This document shows, piece by piece, positions 7,150-13,786 of a stretch of DNA of 13,801 nt. The translations under genes and the position numbers were made by a program. The first letter of the stretch is position 1; every line of letters starts with the position of its first letter. Under the pieces are notes generated by a model. That model saw only the letters and a program-made list of their open reading frames with translations. It was not told the origin of the DNA and did not search any database. Location of the stretch: positions 1 to 13,801 of the forward strand of contig CAIYNH010000117.1 in assembly GCA_903927495.1 (NCBI GenBank), written 5' to 3'. The DNA is from an uncultured beta proteobacterium. Its GTDB lineage: Bacteria > Pseudomonadota > Gammaproteobacteria > Burkholderiales > Burkholderiaceae_C.

Positions 7150-7541
7150 TTGCGCTTGACACCAACGTGCTGGTGCGCCTGGTGATGCGCGACGATGAGG
7201 CTCAGGCCCTGCGAGCCCGTGACCTGCTGGAATTTCAGTCTGACAGTGATGGCAGTTTGTTTGTTAGCGATGTGGTGCTGGCTGAATTTGCGTGGGTGTT
7301 GCGTAGCCGCTATGCCTTGGCGGGGTCGGACATTGCACGCGCGCTGCGTGGCATGCTTGACAACGCGACTTTGGCTTGGCAGTCGCGCACCGCTGCCACT
7401 CTGGCACTGAGCCTGTTTGAGGCCGGTGGCGTAGATTTCCCAGATTGCCTGATTGTTGCGCTGGCCCAATCACACCATTGCGAGGCAGTAGCCACGTTCG
7501 ATCAGGGCATGCGTTCCCTGCCAAATGTGCGGTTGATTTAA
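7146..7541 (+). CDS. PIN-domain toxin (VapC-like endoribonuclease)
   Basis: A 131-residue PIN-domain protein. The acidic metal-binding residues expected for a VapC ribonuclease are present: Asp5 in LDTNVLVR, Glu47 in VVLAEF, Asp100 (with Asp97) in GVDFPDCLIVALA, and Asp119 in ATFDQGM. Length matches VapC toxins. It overlaps the antitoxin gene by 4 bp (ATGA) and has little ribosome binding site of its own, so it is translationally coupled, as usual for toxin-antitoxin pairs. The family cleaves RNA, in characterised cases initiator tRNA, other tRNAs or the sarcin-ricin loop. The target here is unknown. The module interrupts a polysaccharide operon on the same strand. All catalytic residues look intact, so it is probably functional. 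Confidence 0.88.
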   Translation: MIALDTNVLVRLVMRDDEAQALRARDLLEFQSDSDGSLFVSDVVLAEFAWVLRSRYALAGSDIARALRGMLDNATLAWQSRTAATLALSLFEAGGVDFPDCLIVALAQSHHCEAVATFDQGMRSLPNVRLI

Positions 7542-7551
7542 ATATTTGGGC

Positions 7552-7905
7552 ATGACATCTTCTCGTTGGCGTTTGTCTTTTTGGGCCTGCATGGTTGCAG
7601 TGCTGGTTCTGGCGCTGATGCCGCAGAGTGCTCACTTGCCATCCACTGGCTGGGACAAAAGCAACCATTTGTTGGCTTTTACGGTGCTGGCCCTGTTGGG
7701 GCAATGGGCGTATCCACGCCGATCGATGTCTGTGCTTTTGGGGTTGCTGGCCTTTGGTGCGTTGATTGAAGGGCTGCAGTCGCTCACACCAGACCGGTCT
7801 GCCGAGTGGGCTGATTGGTTCACGGATGCTTTGGGTTTGCTGTTGGGCTGGTGGCTGAATGCAACGATAATGTCGAAAATAATAAAAAAATTTCAACAAC
7901 GATAA
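7552..7905 (+). CDS. VanZ-like small membrane protein
   Basis: A 117-residue protein with four likely membrane segments (about residues 8-23, 40-53, 59-76 and 93-104). The VanZ-family polar pattern is visible: DKSNH at 35-39, then IEGLQ with Glu73 and Gln76, Arg82, Asp88 and Asp92, and Gly95/Gly99 in the last helix. ATG 7552 is preferred over the in-frame TTG 7546; the ribosome binding site is weak either way. The C-terminus is basic (KIIKKFQQR), probably cytoplasmic. VanZ-like proteins are often found beside exopolysaccharide genes, but their biochemical role is not settled. VanZ of Enterococcus gives low-level teicoplanin resistance; that should not be transferred here. It sits 10 bp after the PIN gene and 26 bp before the dehydratase, which starts after a good ribosome binding site. 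Confidence 0.8.
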   Translation: MTSSRWRLSFWACMVAVLVLALMPQSAHLPSTGWDKSNHLLAFTVLALLGQWAYPRRSMSVLLGLLAFGALIEGLQSLTPDRSAEWADWFTDALGLLLGWWLNATIMSKIIKKFQQR

Positions 7906-7931
7906 AGGCCAAGTGCCTTGGTGGGGGAATC

Positions 7932-9914
7932 ATGATCAATAAGTTAACTATACCTTTGTTGAGCTTGTCACGGCCGGTCAAACGCATGATGGCCATGTCG
8001 CTGGACATTTTTTTGTGCGTGCTCACCGTTTGGCTGGCCTTGTGTTTGCGGCTAGATGGCTGGGTGGCAATGCAGACCACCTATTGGCTGGCAGTGGGCT
8101 TATCGGTTGCCTTGGCCTTGCCCATTTTTGGGAAGATAGGCTTGTACCGTGCGGTTTTCAGGTATGCCGGGGTGGCGGCGTTGGTGACGGTGACCAAGGC
8201 CATTTTTATTTATGCTTTGTTTTTTTCGGCTTTACTGTCGGTGCTTGCCTTGCCAGGCGTGCCGCGCACATTGTGGGTGTTACAGCCTTTGCTGTTGTTG
8301 CTGGCAGTGGGGGCTTCGAGGGCGGTGGGGCGCTATTTGTTAAGTGGCGAATATTTGAATCGCATGGATGGCCGCGCGTTAGCGCATGTGCTGATTTATG
8401 GCGCAGGCTCTGCGGGTCGCCAGTTGGCCGGGGCGATGTCCAACAACCGCGAGATGCGCGCGGTGGGTTTTTTGGATGACGACGAGCGCTTACATGGCCA
8501 GGTGCTAAACGGTTTGTGTATCTACAACCCAGCTGAACTTGCCAGTGTCATTAAAAACCTGGAAATTAGTGATGTAATGTTGGCCATCCCCTCGGCCAGC
8601 CGCCAACGTCGTAACGAAATTTTGAAGCAAATAGGCCAGTCTGGTGTGGCCGTGCGCACGCTACCCGGTTTGATGGACTTGGCGCAGGGCAGGGTCCAGG
8701 TGGAAGATCTGCTCGATCTGGATATTGATGATTTGTTGGGCCGTGATGCTGTGCCACCCAACCCATTGCTTCTTGGCAAGAACATTCGTAACAAAGTGGT
8801 GCTGGTGACCGGTGCTGGTGGTTCCATTGGCAGTGAGTTGTGCCGCCAAATCATCAAGCAGGGGCCAGACAAATTGATGCTGGTTGAGCAATGCGAGTTT
8901 GCGCTGTACACCATACACCGCGAGTTGATCCGGTTGCTTATGGATCAGGATCAGGATCAGGATCAGGATCAGGATCAGGATCAGGATCAGGATGCTCACT
9001 CGGTGCGCCTGCTGCCGCTCTTGGCATCGGTTTCTGACGAAGGCCGCATGCGCGAAATTATCCACACCTGGAAGCCAAACACGATTTATCACGCAGCGGC
9101 CTACAAGCACGTGCCGTTAGTTGAGCACAACCCGGCCGCAGGCATAAAAAATAATGCTTTGGGTACTTGGTGTGTGGCCAAAATTGCTGGTGACGAAAAT
9201 GTGCGCGATTTTGTGTTGATTAGCACCGACAAGGCGGTGCGCCCCACCAACGTGATGGGCGCCAGCAAGCGGCTGGCCGAGATGACCTTGCAAGCGCTGG
9301 CCGCTGATGTGGTGTCGGAGGGGCGTAATACGCGTTATGCCATGGTGCGCTTTGGCAATGTGCTGGGTTCCAGCGGCTCGGTGGTGCCGCTGTTTCGCAA
9401 GCAGATCAAGGCCAATGACCCTATCACGCTGACGCACCCTGACATTACGCGCTATTTCATGACCATCCCAGAGGCGGCGCAGTTGGTGATTCAGGCTGGC
9501 GCCATGGCCACTGGTGGCGATGTGTTTGTGCTGGACATGGGCCAGCCGGTTCGTATCATTGATTTAGCACGCCGCATGGTGGAGCTGTCTGGCTTGTCGG
9601 TGCGAGATGAAGCCAGCCCCAATGGCGATATAGAAATCAAAATCACAGGCCTGCGCCCCGGTGAAAAGTTGTATGAAGAGCTGCTAATTGGTGACAACCC
9701 CTTGCCCACCAAGCACCCACGCATCATGAAGGCGCATGAAGAATTTTTGCCAACAACAGAATTAACCCCCCGATTGCAGGCGCTGTCACTGGCACTGACC
9801 GTGAACGATGTGCCGCTGATTCGCACCCTGCTTAAAGAGTTGGTGCCGGGTTATCAGCCGGATGGTGAGGTGGTTGACTGGGTGTATTTGTCACGGGCAG
9901 GGGCGGCGCGCTAA
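7932..9914 (+). CDS. Membrane-bound UDP-sugar 4,6-dehydratase (WbpM/PglF/CapD type) with Asp-Gln repeat insert
   Basis: A 660-residue nucleotide-sugar dehydratase. ATG 7932 follows GGGGG with good spacing. The N-terminus has four membrane helices (about residues 15-125). A CoA-binding-like Rossmann domain begins at YGAGSAGRQLA (156). The catalytic short-chain dehydrogenase domain begins at GAGGSIGSELCRQ (294). The active site reads STDKA (431-435) and MGASK, with Met442 in place of the usual catalytic Tyr and Lys446. This is the hallmark of the large WbpM/PglF dehydratases, which make UDP-2-acetamido-2,6-dideoxy-xylo-hexos-4-ulose from UDP-GlcNAc. Residues 338-354 are an alternating Asp-Gln stretch encoded by a hexanucleotide array, absent from the convergent paralogue. 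Together with the aminotransferase and PglC-like transferase it forms a coherent pathway. It is the last + strand gene of the run. Confidence 0.93.
   Translation: MINKLTIPLLSLSRPVKRMMAMSLDIFLCVLTVWLALCLRLDGWVAMQTTYWLAVGLSVALALPIFGKIGLYRAVFRYAGVAALVTVTKAIFIYALFFSALLSVLALPGVPRTLWVLQPLLLLLAVGASRAVGRYLLSGEYLNRMDGRALAHVLIYGAGSAGRQLAGAMSNNREMRAVGFLDDDERLHGQVLNGLCIYNPAELASVIKNLEISDVMLAIPSASRQRRNEILKQIGQSGVAVRTLPGLMDLAQGRVQVEDLLDLDIDDLLGRDAVPPNPLLLGKNIRNKVVLVTGAGGSIGSELCRQIIKQGPDKLMLVEQCEFALYTIHRELIRLLMDQDQDQDQDQDQDQDQDAHSVRLLPLLASVSDEGRMREIIHTWKPNTIYHAAAYKHVPLVEHNPAAGIKNNALGTWCVAKIAGDENVRDFVLISTDKAVRPTNVMGASKRLAEMTLQALAADVVSEGRNTRYAMVRFGNVLGSSGSVVPLFRKQIKANDPITLTHPDITRYFMTIPEAAQLVIQAGAMATGGDVFVLDMGQPVRIIDLARRMVELSGLSVRDEASPNGDIEIKITGLRPGEKLYEELLIGDNPLPTKHPRIMKAHEEFLPTTELTPRLQALSLALTVNDVPLIRTLLKELVPGYQPDGEVVDWVYLSRAGAAR
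8942..8993 (+). repeat. Hexanucleotide tandem array GGATCA x 8.7
   Basis: Eight exact copies of GGATCA (8942-8989) plus GGAT (8990-8993) lie inside the dehydratase gene. Read in frame as GAT CAG they encode Asp-Gln eight times and a final Asp. All copies are identical. Gain or loss of a unit keeps the frame, so it would change loop length rather than switch the gene off. Each unit also carries a GATC site. Confidence 0.97.
9360..9388. repeat. Left arm of a 29-bp exact inverted repeat between the two dehydratase genes
   Basis: This 29-bp stretch, encoding VLGSSGSVV, recurs exactly as its reverse complement at 10395-10423 in the convergent paralogue. Another identical block of about 20 bp is at 9225-9244 and 10533-10552, around the catalytic TDKAVRP codons. 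The identity reflects common descent or gene conversion of a conserved domain. Confidence 0.85.
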
Positions 9915-11782
9915 AACGGCTGCTCGTGAAAGCCCTGCACGCAGGTGTGCAACACCGACCTGATGCCCGATTCGTCTTCAGCCGTTGCGGCTTGCATTAA
10001 CTGTTGAAGTTGCTTTTGCAAGTCGGGCCAGGTGATGAAATCTTCATGGGCTTTCATGATGCGCGGGTGGGCGGTAGACATGGGGTTATCGCCAATTAAA
10101 AGTTCTTCAAAAAGCTTTTCGCCGGGACGCAAGCCAATAAAGGTAATTTCAATATCTCCATCAGGCTGTTGCGCATCGCGCACCTGAAGGCCTGACAACT
10201 CGACCAGCCGATAGGCCAAGTCGAGTATCTTGACCGAGTGGCCCATCTCCAGAACAAAAACCTCACCACCCTGGGCCATCACGGCAGCCTGCAAGACCAG
10301 TTGCACGGCTTCAGGGATGCTCATGAAAAAGCGGGTGACCTCAGAGTGCGTTACCGTCAGCGGCCCGCCTTTGGCCAACTGGTCGCGAAACAAGGGCACC
10401 ACCGAGCCGCTGGAACCCAGCACGTTGCCAAAGCGCACCATGCTAAAGCAGGTGCAGCAGTTGCCTGACTGGCTGGCAAGTGCTTGCAAAACCAGCTCAG
10501 CCATGCGCTTGCTGGCCCCCATCAAATTGGTTGGGCGCACCGCCTTGTCGGTGGACACTAGAACAAAGCTGCTAACGCCAGCTGCCATGGCGGCTTCAGC
10601 CATATTGAGCGTGCCAAACACGTTGTTGATGATGCCTTGGGAAGGATTGCATTCGACCATGGGCACATGCTTGTAAGCTGCTGCGTGATAGATGGTATGT
10701 GGCCGGTAGGTGGTGCATATCCAACCCAGGCGGCGACGGTCAACTACCGTGGCCAGTAACGGGACTAGCTCGGCTTTTGATGCATTGCTTTTACACCAAC
10801 CCAGTAGCTCGCGGTGCAGGGTGTAGAGCGCAAACTCGCTGTGTTCGAGCAGCAAGAGTTGACGGGGCTGTTGCTGCAAAATTTGACGACATAGTTCACT
10901 GCCAATGCTACCGCCCGCACCGCTCACCAATATAGATTGGCCCTGGATGCGGCTGGCCAATAAATCCACCTGCAAATTGACAGCCTCTCGCCCCAGCAGG
11001 TCGTCGAGCTCAAGCTCTTGAAAATCTTGTACCGTGACACGACCACTGGTGAGGTCGGATAAAGCTGGTAGCGTGCGGGTATGAACATGCAATGCCCGCA
11101 ATGTGTGGATGATCTGGTTGCGTCGCTCACGAGTCGCTTTGGGTATGGCCAGCAACACGTCAGTGATGCCGAATTTTTTGACCAGTTCTGACAACTTGGC
11201 TGGCGAAAAAACCTGCAATCCGTTGATGGTTTGACCAATTTTTGCAGGGTCTTCGTCAATATAGCCAAAGGGTTTCAGCCCACCTGCAATACCCATGGCC
11301 GATGCGGTTTGAACACCCACGGTGCCGGCACCATAAATGAGCATACGACCTTGCTCATAGCCACGACCAAAACCAACACCAGCCAACCAAAACCTGGCCA
11401 ACGCCCGACTGATTCCCACCAGCAGCAAAAACAGAATCGGCTGCAACACGCCCAAAGTGAGTGGAAAAACGGGCCACATGATCCACTGCAGCAGCAACAA
11501 ATGCAGCGCCGCATACAGGCCAACGGCTTGCCCGGTAGTGACAAGTGCGTCAAGCCCGGTGTATCGGAAAATGGCGCGGTACAGCCCCATTCGGATAAAA
11601 ATGGGGATGGCAATGAGCGGCCCTGACAAATAAACCCACCATTGAATGCCTTGTGGCCAATGCAGGGATTCTTCGCGCAGTGAGTAGGCCGCCCAGGTGG
11701 CAATCAAAGCCAGACAAATATCAACACCCATGACCAGGGTGCGTTTGGCCGGGCGGGAAAGTTCCAAAAGGAGCTTATTCAT
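9911..11782 (-). CDS. Second membrane-bound UDP-sugar 4,6-dehydratase (WbpM/PglF/CapD type)
   Basis: A 623-residue paralogue of the convergent dehydratase, with the same layout. It has four N-terminal membrane helices (about residues 15-130), a first Rossmann motif YGAGTVGVQTA (150-160) and a second, GAGGSIGSELCRQ (288-300). The active site is STDKA (430-434) with Met441 and Lys445 in MGASK, again the Tyr-to-Met variant of large dehydratases. The C-terminal GLRPGEKLFEELLIGDNP is conserved. ATG at 11782 with no strong ribosome binding site. Its stop overlaps the stop region of the + strand paralogue by 4 bp and no terminator is seen between them. At the position of the Asp-Gln array it has a short ordinary loop (WCKSNASKAEL). 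The two proteins differ enough for separate substrates or regulation, but the reaction is expected to be the same class. Confidence 0.93.
   Translation of the reverse strand: MNKLLLELSRPAKRTLVMGVDICLALIATWAAYSLREESLHWPQGIQWWVYLSGPLIAIPIFIRMGLYRAIFRYTGLDALVTTGQAVGLYAALHLLLLQWIMWPVFPLTLGVLQPILFLLLVGISRALARFWLAGVGFGRGYEQGRMLIYGAGTVGVQTASAMGIAGGLKPFGYIDEDPAKIGQTINGLQVFSPAKLSELVKKFGITDVLLAIPKATRERRNQIIHTLRALHVHTRTLPALSDLTSGRVTVQDFQELELDDLLGREAVNLQVDLLASRIQGQSILVSGAGGSIGSELCRQILQQQPRQLLLLEHSEFALYTLHRELLGWCKSNASKAELVPLLATVVDRRRLGWICTTYRPHTIYHAAAYKHVPMVECNPSQGIINNVFGTLNMAEAAMAAGVSSFVLVSTDKAVRPTNLMGASKRMAELVLQALASQSGNCCTCFSMVRFGNVLGSSGSVVPLFRDQLAKGGPLTVTHSEVTRFFMSIPEAVQLVLQAAVMAQGGEVFVLEMGHSVKILDLAYRLVELSGLQVRDAQQPDGDIEITFIGLRPGEKLFEELLIGDNPMSTAHPRIMKAHEDFITWPDLQKQLQQLMQAATAEDESGIRSVLHTCVQGFHEQPF
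10395..10423. repeat. Right arm of a 29-bp exact inverted repeat
   Basis: Exact reverse complement of 9360-9388, in the same conserved VLGSSGSVV coding block of the minus-strand dehydratase. Confidence 0.85.
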
Positions 11783-12003
11783 AGATGTGGTAGAACTGGA
11801 TCATGAGGTAAAAGGTTTGATGCTGGCTGGAGCTGGTTGACATTAGGCGAATTAATCTTCAAATCTTCGCTAGTGGATGGGTAAACGGGGTAAATTATCT
11901 ACGCATCATGAGCCCTTTTTTGCACACTAACTGACTTGGTTTTCGCTCTGGTTTGTGAAGGTTGTGCGGTAAATTTAAAATATCGATTGATTGGAGTTGT
12001 GAG
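11783..12003. other. Divergent intergenic region
   Basis: A 221-bp gap between the minus-strand dehydratase and a small + strand gene. It should hold promoters in both directions. For the + strand a reasonable candidate is described separately. A perfect TTGACA at 11837-11842 has only a weak partner (TCAAAT, 11859-11864). No clear promoter or ribosome binding site for the dehydratase is seen. Confidence 0.5.
11953..11981 (+). promoter_or_regulatory. Candidate sigma70 promoter for the small gene at 12004
   Basis: TTGTGA (11953-11958) and TAAAAT (11976-11981) are separated by 17 bp. The -10 matches 5/6 and the -35 4/6. A start of transcription near 11988 would place the ribosome binding site GGAG (11993-11996) directly at the 5' end of the message. 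Confidence 0.4.
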
Positions 12004-12285
12004 ATGGGACTATTAGATTTTTTTAAAAAAGATGCTGACACGCTGTACTTCAGTCTGGACGAATTGCCCCACCCGCGCAACACGGCGGTTTTTTCCATCA
12101 GCTATGGCAAGACTCTTATAGCCTCATCGCATCTGACAATGGACACCAAAGGCATGGAAGCCGCCTGCCGAGTGGTCGAGTACCACCGCGCCACAATAAA
12201 GCGCTGTGGTTATAAAAAGATAGCTTATAAGAATTTGTCCGAATGGGCGCAGTGCAAGCTGGAAGCCGCTCTGGCTGCGCGATGA
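12004..12285 (+). CDS. Small protein of unknown function
   Basis: A 93-residue protein I do not recognise. ATG 12004 is preceded by GGAG with 7-base spacing and by a plausible promoter; the same frame opens at 11962 but without these signals. The N-terminus is MGLLDFFKKDADTLYFSLDELP, with a short amphipathic start of the kind seen on small cytoplasmic or membrane-surface proteins. There is no signal peptide or membrane helix. The second half is basic and alpha-helical in character, with two cysteines (Cys59 and a second in KRCGYKK) and ending in LSEWAQCKLEAALAAR. It stands alone: divergent from the dehydratase and convergent with the minus-strand ORF 20 bp away. A housekeeping orphan or a horizontally acquired gene are both possible. 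Confidence 0.6.
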   Translation: MGLLDFFKKDADTLYFSLDELPHPRNTAVFSISYGKTLIASSHLTMDTKGMEAACRVVEYHRATIKRCGYKKIAYKNLSEWAQCKLEAALAAR

Positions 12286-12305
12286 GTTAATGGGGGCCTA
12301 ATAAT

Positions 12306-12608
12306 TCATTTCGACCGAGTAATTCCTGTACGTTCCCACGGCCAGATTTCCACGCCATAGCGGTTTTGAACCATTTTCACCATCGCTATGGACAAGTCAT
12401 CGGTCAACTCGTTGACGAAGTAAGAGCTGCGCAGGGCAAAGGACTCCAACCACGCTGTGTGCTCCGGCATCGCTTTAACCGCCATTACCAGCATACCGGA
12501 CGTATTTCGGACTTCGCCTTGAGAGAGCAGGCTCGTCGCCACACGCCGCCGAATCGAGTTCGTCATCCTGCGGACGCGTGGTGCCGGCATGGCGGGAACG
12601 AGCCACAC
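12306..12608 (-). CDS. Unrecognised ORF downstream of the nucleotidyltransferase
   Basis: A frame of up to 100 codons from GTG 12608; inner ATG starts at 12566, among others, are possible. The codon choice looks coding. The opposite-strand frame over the same bases is rich in His, Arg and Gln, as expected for an antisense shadow. Residues in the second half, AWLESFALRSSYFVNELTD and MVKMVQNRYGVEIWPWERTG, look like a folded domain, but I cannot name a family. It lies 65 bp after the nucleotidyltransferase stop on the same strand, so it could be an operon partner. The in-frame region upstream has a stop at 12636-12638. It might instead be the 3' part of a broken gene. Confidence 0.4.
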   Translation of the reverse strand: MWLVPAMPAPRVRRMTNSIRRRVATSLLSQGEVRNTSGMLVMAVKAMPEHTAWLESFALRSSYFVNELTDDLSIAMVKMVQNRYGVEIWPWERTGITRSK

Positions 12609-12673
12609 AAAAGGTTGAGACCGCGTAAAGCGGATTCAGGCAACACCGTCTGGCCAGCCGTATCCCGTCAGTC

Positions 12674-13732
12674 CTATCTCGCGGTTGCCCCCGCAAGCCA
12701 CTCACCAGCCGCCAGCTCGGGGTAGGCTTTACGCAGAGCCAGCGCCCCTTGCGTTAGCCGTGCCCGCCATCCCTTGCCCCGCGTAAGCATATCCGCCAGC
12801 GACTCTTCCAGGGCATCGTGCCGGTGGTTCCAGAGGAACTCCAGCAGGCAGGCGGCCTGCACCAAATCCTTGGACGACTTGACGCGAAACGCCCCCGTGC
12901 GTTCGCCGTAAACCACCAGCTTGTGCAGCGCATACCGTTCCGGACTGGGCACGTTTACGAGCACCGCGCCCTCCCCGCAGAAAAGCACTGCCTGCTCAAC
13001 GCTCTCAAGCGAGAACTCCATGAACGGCAGGGGTTGCAGCGTGATATGCAGTTGCGGGTGGACGTAGGGGGTATCTCCGCCTCTGTGCAAAGGAGTCAGA
13101 AAGTCCAGCCGAAAATCCGGTTCTGCTGGAATGAGGTAGGTGCCGCCCGTCTTTCCGCTCAACCCAGACACGGGCAAAAAACCCATCTCCAGCGAGGTAA
13201 TCGCCTCATCGGTCTTGACTTCAACATTGTTCGGAAGCAACATGGAGAGCTTTTTGCCCGCGTGCGCAAAGTCAATGTCTTGGGTGCGAGACGCGTCCCC
13301 CCATCGAACGCCCAAGCTGTTGCCGAACGCGAGGAAAGCGTGCGTCCCGATGAGTACGCCGCCAGCACGGAAAAAACCGTAGTCGGAAAGACGCCGAATG
13401 ACTCGGTAGTGTCTTGGAAGAACAGCAGTGCAGCCCAGCGCTATCGCTGAGCGGGCCAACGGACCTAAGGCTGCGGATGCACTCGGTGCGGTCTTTTGGG
13501 CCATGAGCCGTTGCAGGGGCTCGCCGTCTGGGCCAACGTAGAGCTGGTGGAGCTTGCCTGAAGGCTCGGTGAACTGAAAGTACCAGTACTTTCGCCCTTT
13601 CACCGTTTTCTCGTTGAAGGAGCCCGTCAGGTCGGAAAGCCCTCGTACGTGCTCCGCCCCAAGAGCTGCATCAAAAAGCTGAGCATAGGAGGTTTGCGTG
13701 GACAGAGATTGCTCGGCGTAGAGGGTGGGCAC
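12674..13732 (-). CDS. Nucleotidyltransferase-fold protein (NTP_transf_8-like)
   Basis: A 352-residue protein starting at GTG 13732, the first start after an in-frame stop. The N-terminal part contains LTGSFNEKTVKGRKYWYFQ and LYVGPDGEP (about 36-72), a small beta domain common in this family. The nucleotidyltransferase core shows GGVLIGTHAFLAFGN (124-138), the metal-binding pair Asp152/Asp154 in TQDIDFAHAGK, and a third acidic strand FRLDFLTP with Asp200. Further on, SPERYALHKLVVYGER (253-268) and VKSSKDLVQAACLLE (274-288) resemble the Lys/Asp segments of AbiEii/MenT-like nucleotidyltransferases. The specific reaction is unknown. Related folds act as toxins that modify tRNA, so a role in a toxin-antitoxin or defence module is possible but not shown. 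A perfect inverted repeat lies just upstream. No membrane segment or signal peptide. Confidence 0.75.
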   Translation of the reverse strand: MPTLYAEQSLSTQTSYAQLFDAALGAEHVRGLSDLTGSFNEKTVKGRKYWYFQFTEPSGKLHQLYVGPDGEPLQRLMAQKTAPSASAALGPLARSAIALGCTAVLPRHYRVIRRLSDYGFFRAGGVLIGTHAFLAFGNSLGVRWGDASRTQDIDFAHAGKKLSMLLPNNVEVKTDEAITSLEMGFLPVSGLSGKTGGTYLIPAEPDFRLDFLTPLHRGGDTPYVHPQLHITLQPLPFMEFSLESVEQAVLFCGEGAVLVNVPSPERYALHKLVVYGERTGAFRVKSSKDLVQAACLLEFLWNHRHDALEESLADMLTRGKGWRARLTQGALALRKAYPELAAGEWLAGATAR

Positions 13733-13751
13733 GGTGTGAACTCGTTATGTT

Positions 13752-13786
13752 AGTTATACTACTTTTACAAATTGGTTAGTATAACT
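13752..13786. promoter_or_regulatory. Perfect 10-bp inverted repeat upstream of the nucleotidyltransferase
   Basis: AGTTATACTA (13752-13761) and TAGTATAACT (13777-13786) are exact reverse complements separated by 15 bp. They lie 20-55 bp upstream of the GTG start, where the promoter should be, and each arm holds a TATAAC/TATACT box that could overlap a -10 element. This is the layout of an operator for an autoregulator. On the minus strand TTGCAG (13790-13785) could act as a -35. It could also serve a gene beyond the window. Confidence 0.55.

Noticed and set aside
7264..7899. A 211-codon minus-strand frame over the PIN toxin and VanZ-like genes
   Set aside because: Rich in Gln, His, Pro and Arg, typical of antisense to GC-rich coding DNA; both + strand genes have intact family motifs.
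8942..8993. CRISPR-like array
   Set aside because: The units are contiguous six-base repeats without spacers, and no array or cas gene is seen anywhere in the window.
8661..9110. A minus-strand frame with a long Ile-Leu repeat that looks like a membrane segment
   Set aside because: The repeat is just the reverse reading of the GGATCA array inside the dehydratase gene.
11837..11864. Promoter based on the perfect TTGACA at 11837
   Set aside because: Its best -10 partner is only 4/6 at 16-bp spacing and lies 140 bp before the nearest + strand start; the pair at 11953-11981 is better placed.
12366..12725. A 119-codon + strand frame between the small gene and the nucleotidyltransferase
   Set aside because: His/Arg/Gln-rich antisense-like translation overlapping the nucleotidyltransferase end; the minus-strand frame has the more protein-like sequence.
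12818..13450. A 210-codon + strand frame opposite the nucleotidyltransferase
   Set aside because: It is the antisense shadow of a well-supported minus-strand gene, with a composition rich in Arg, Gln and His and no recognisable motif.
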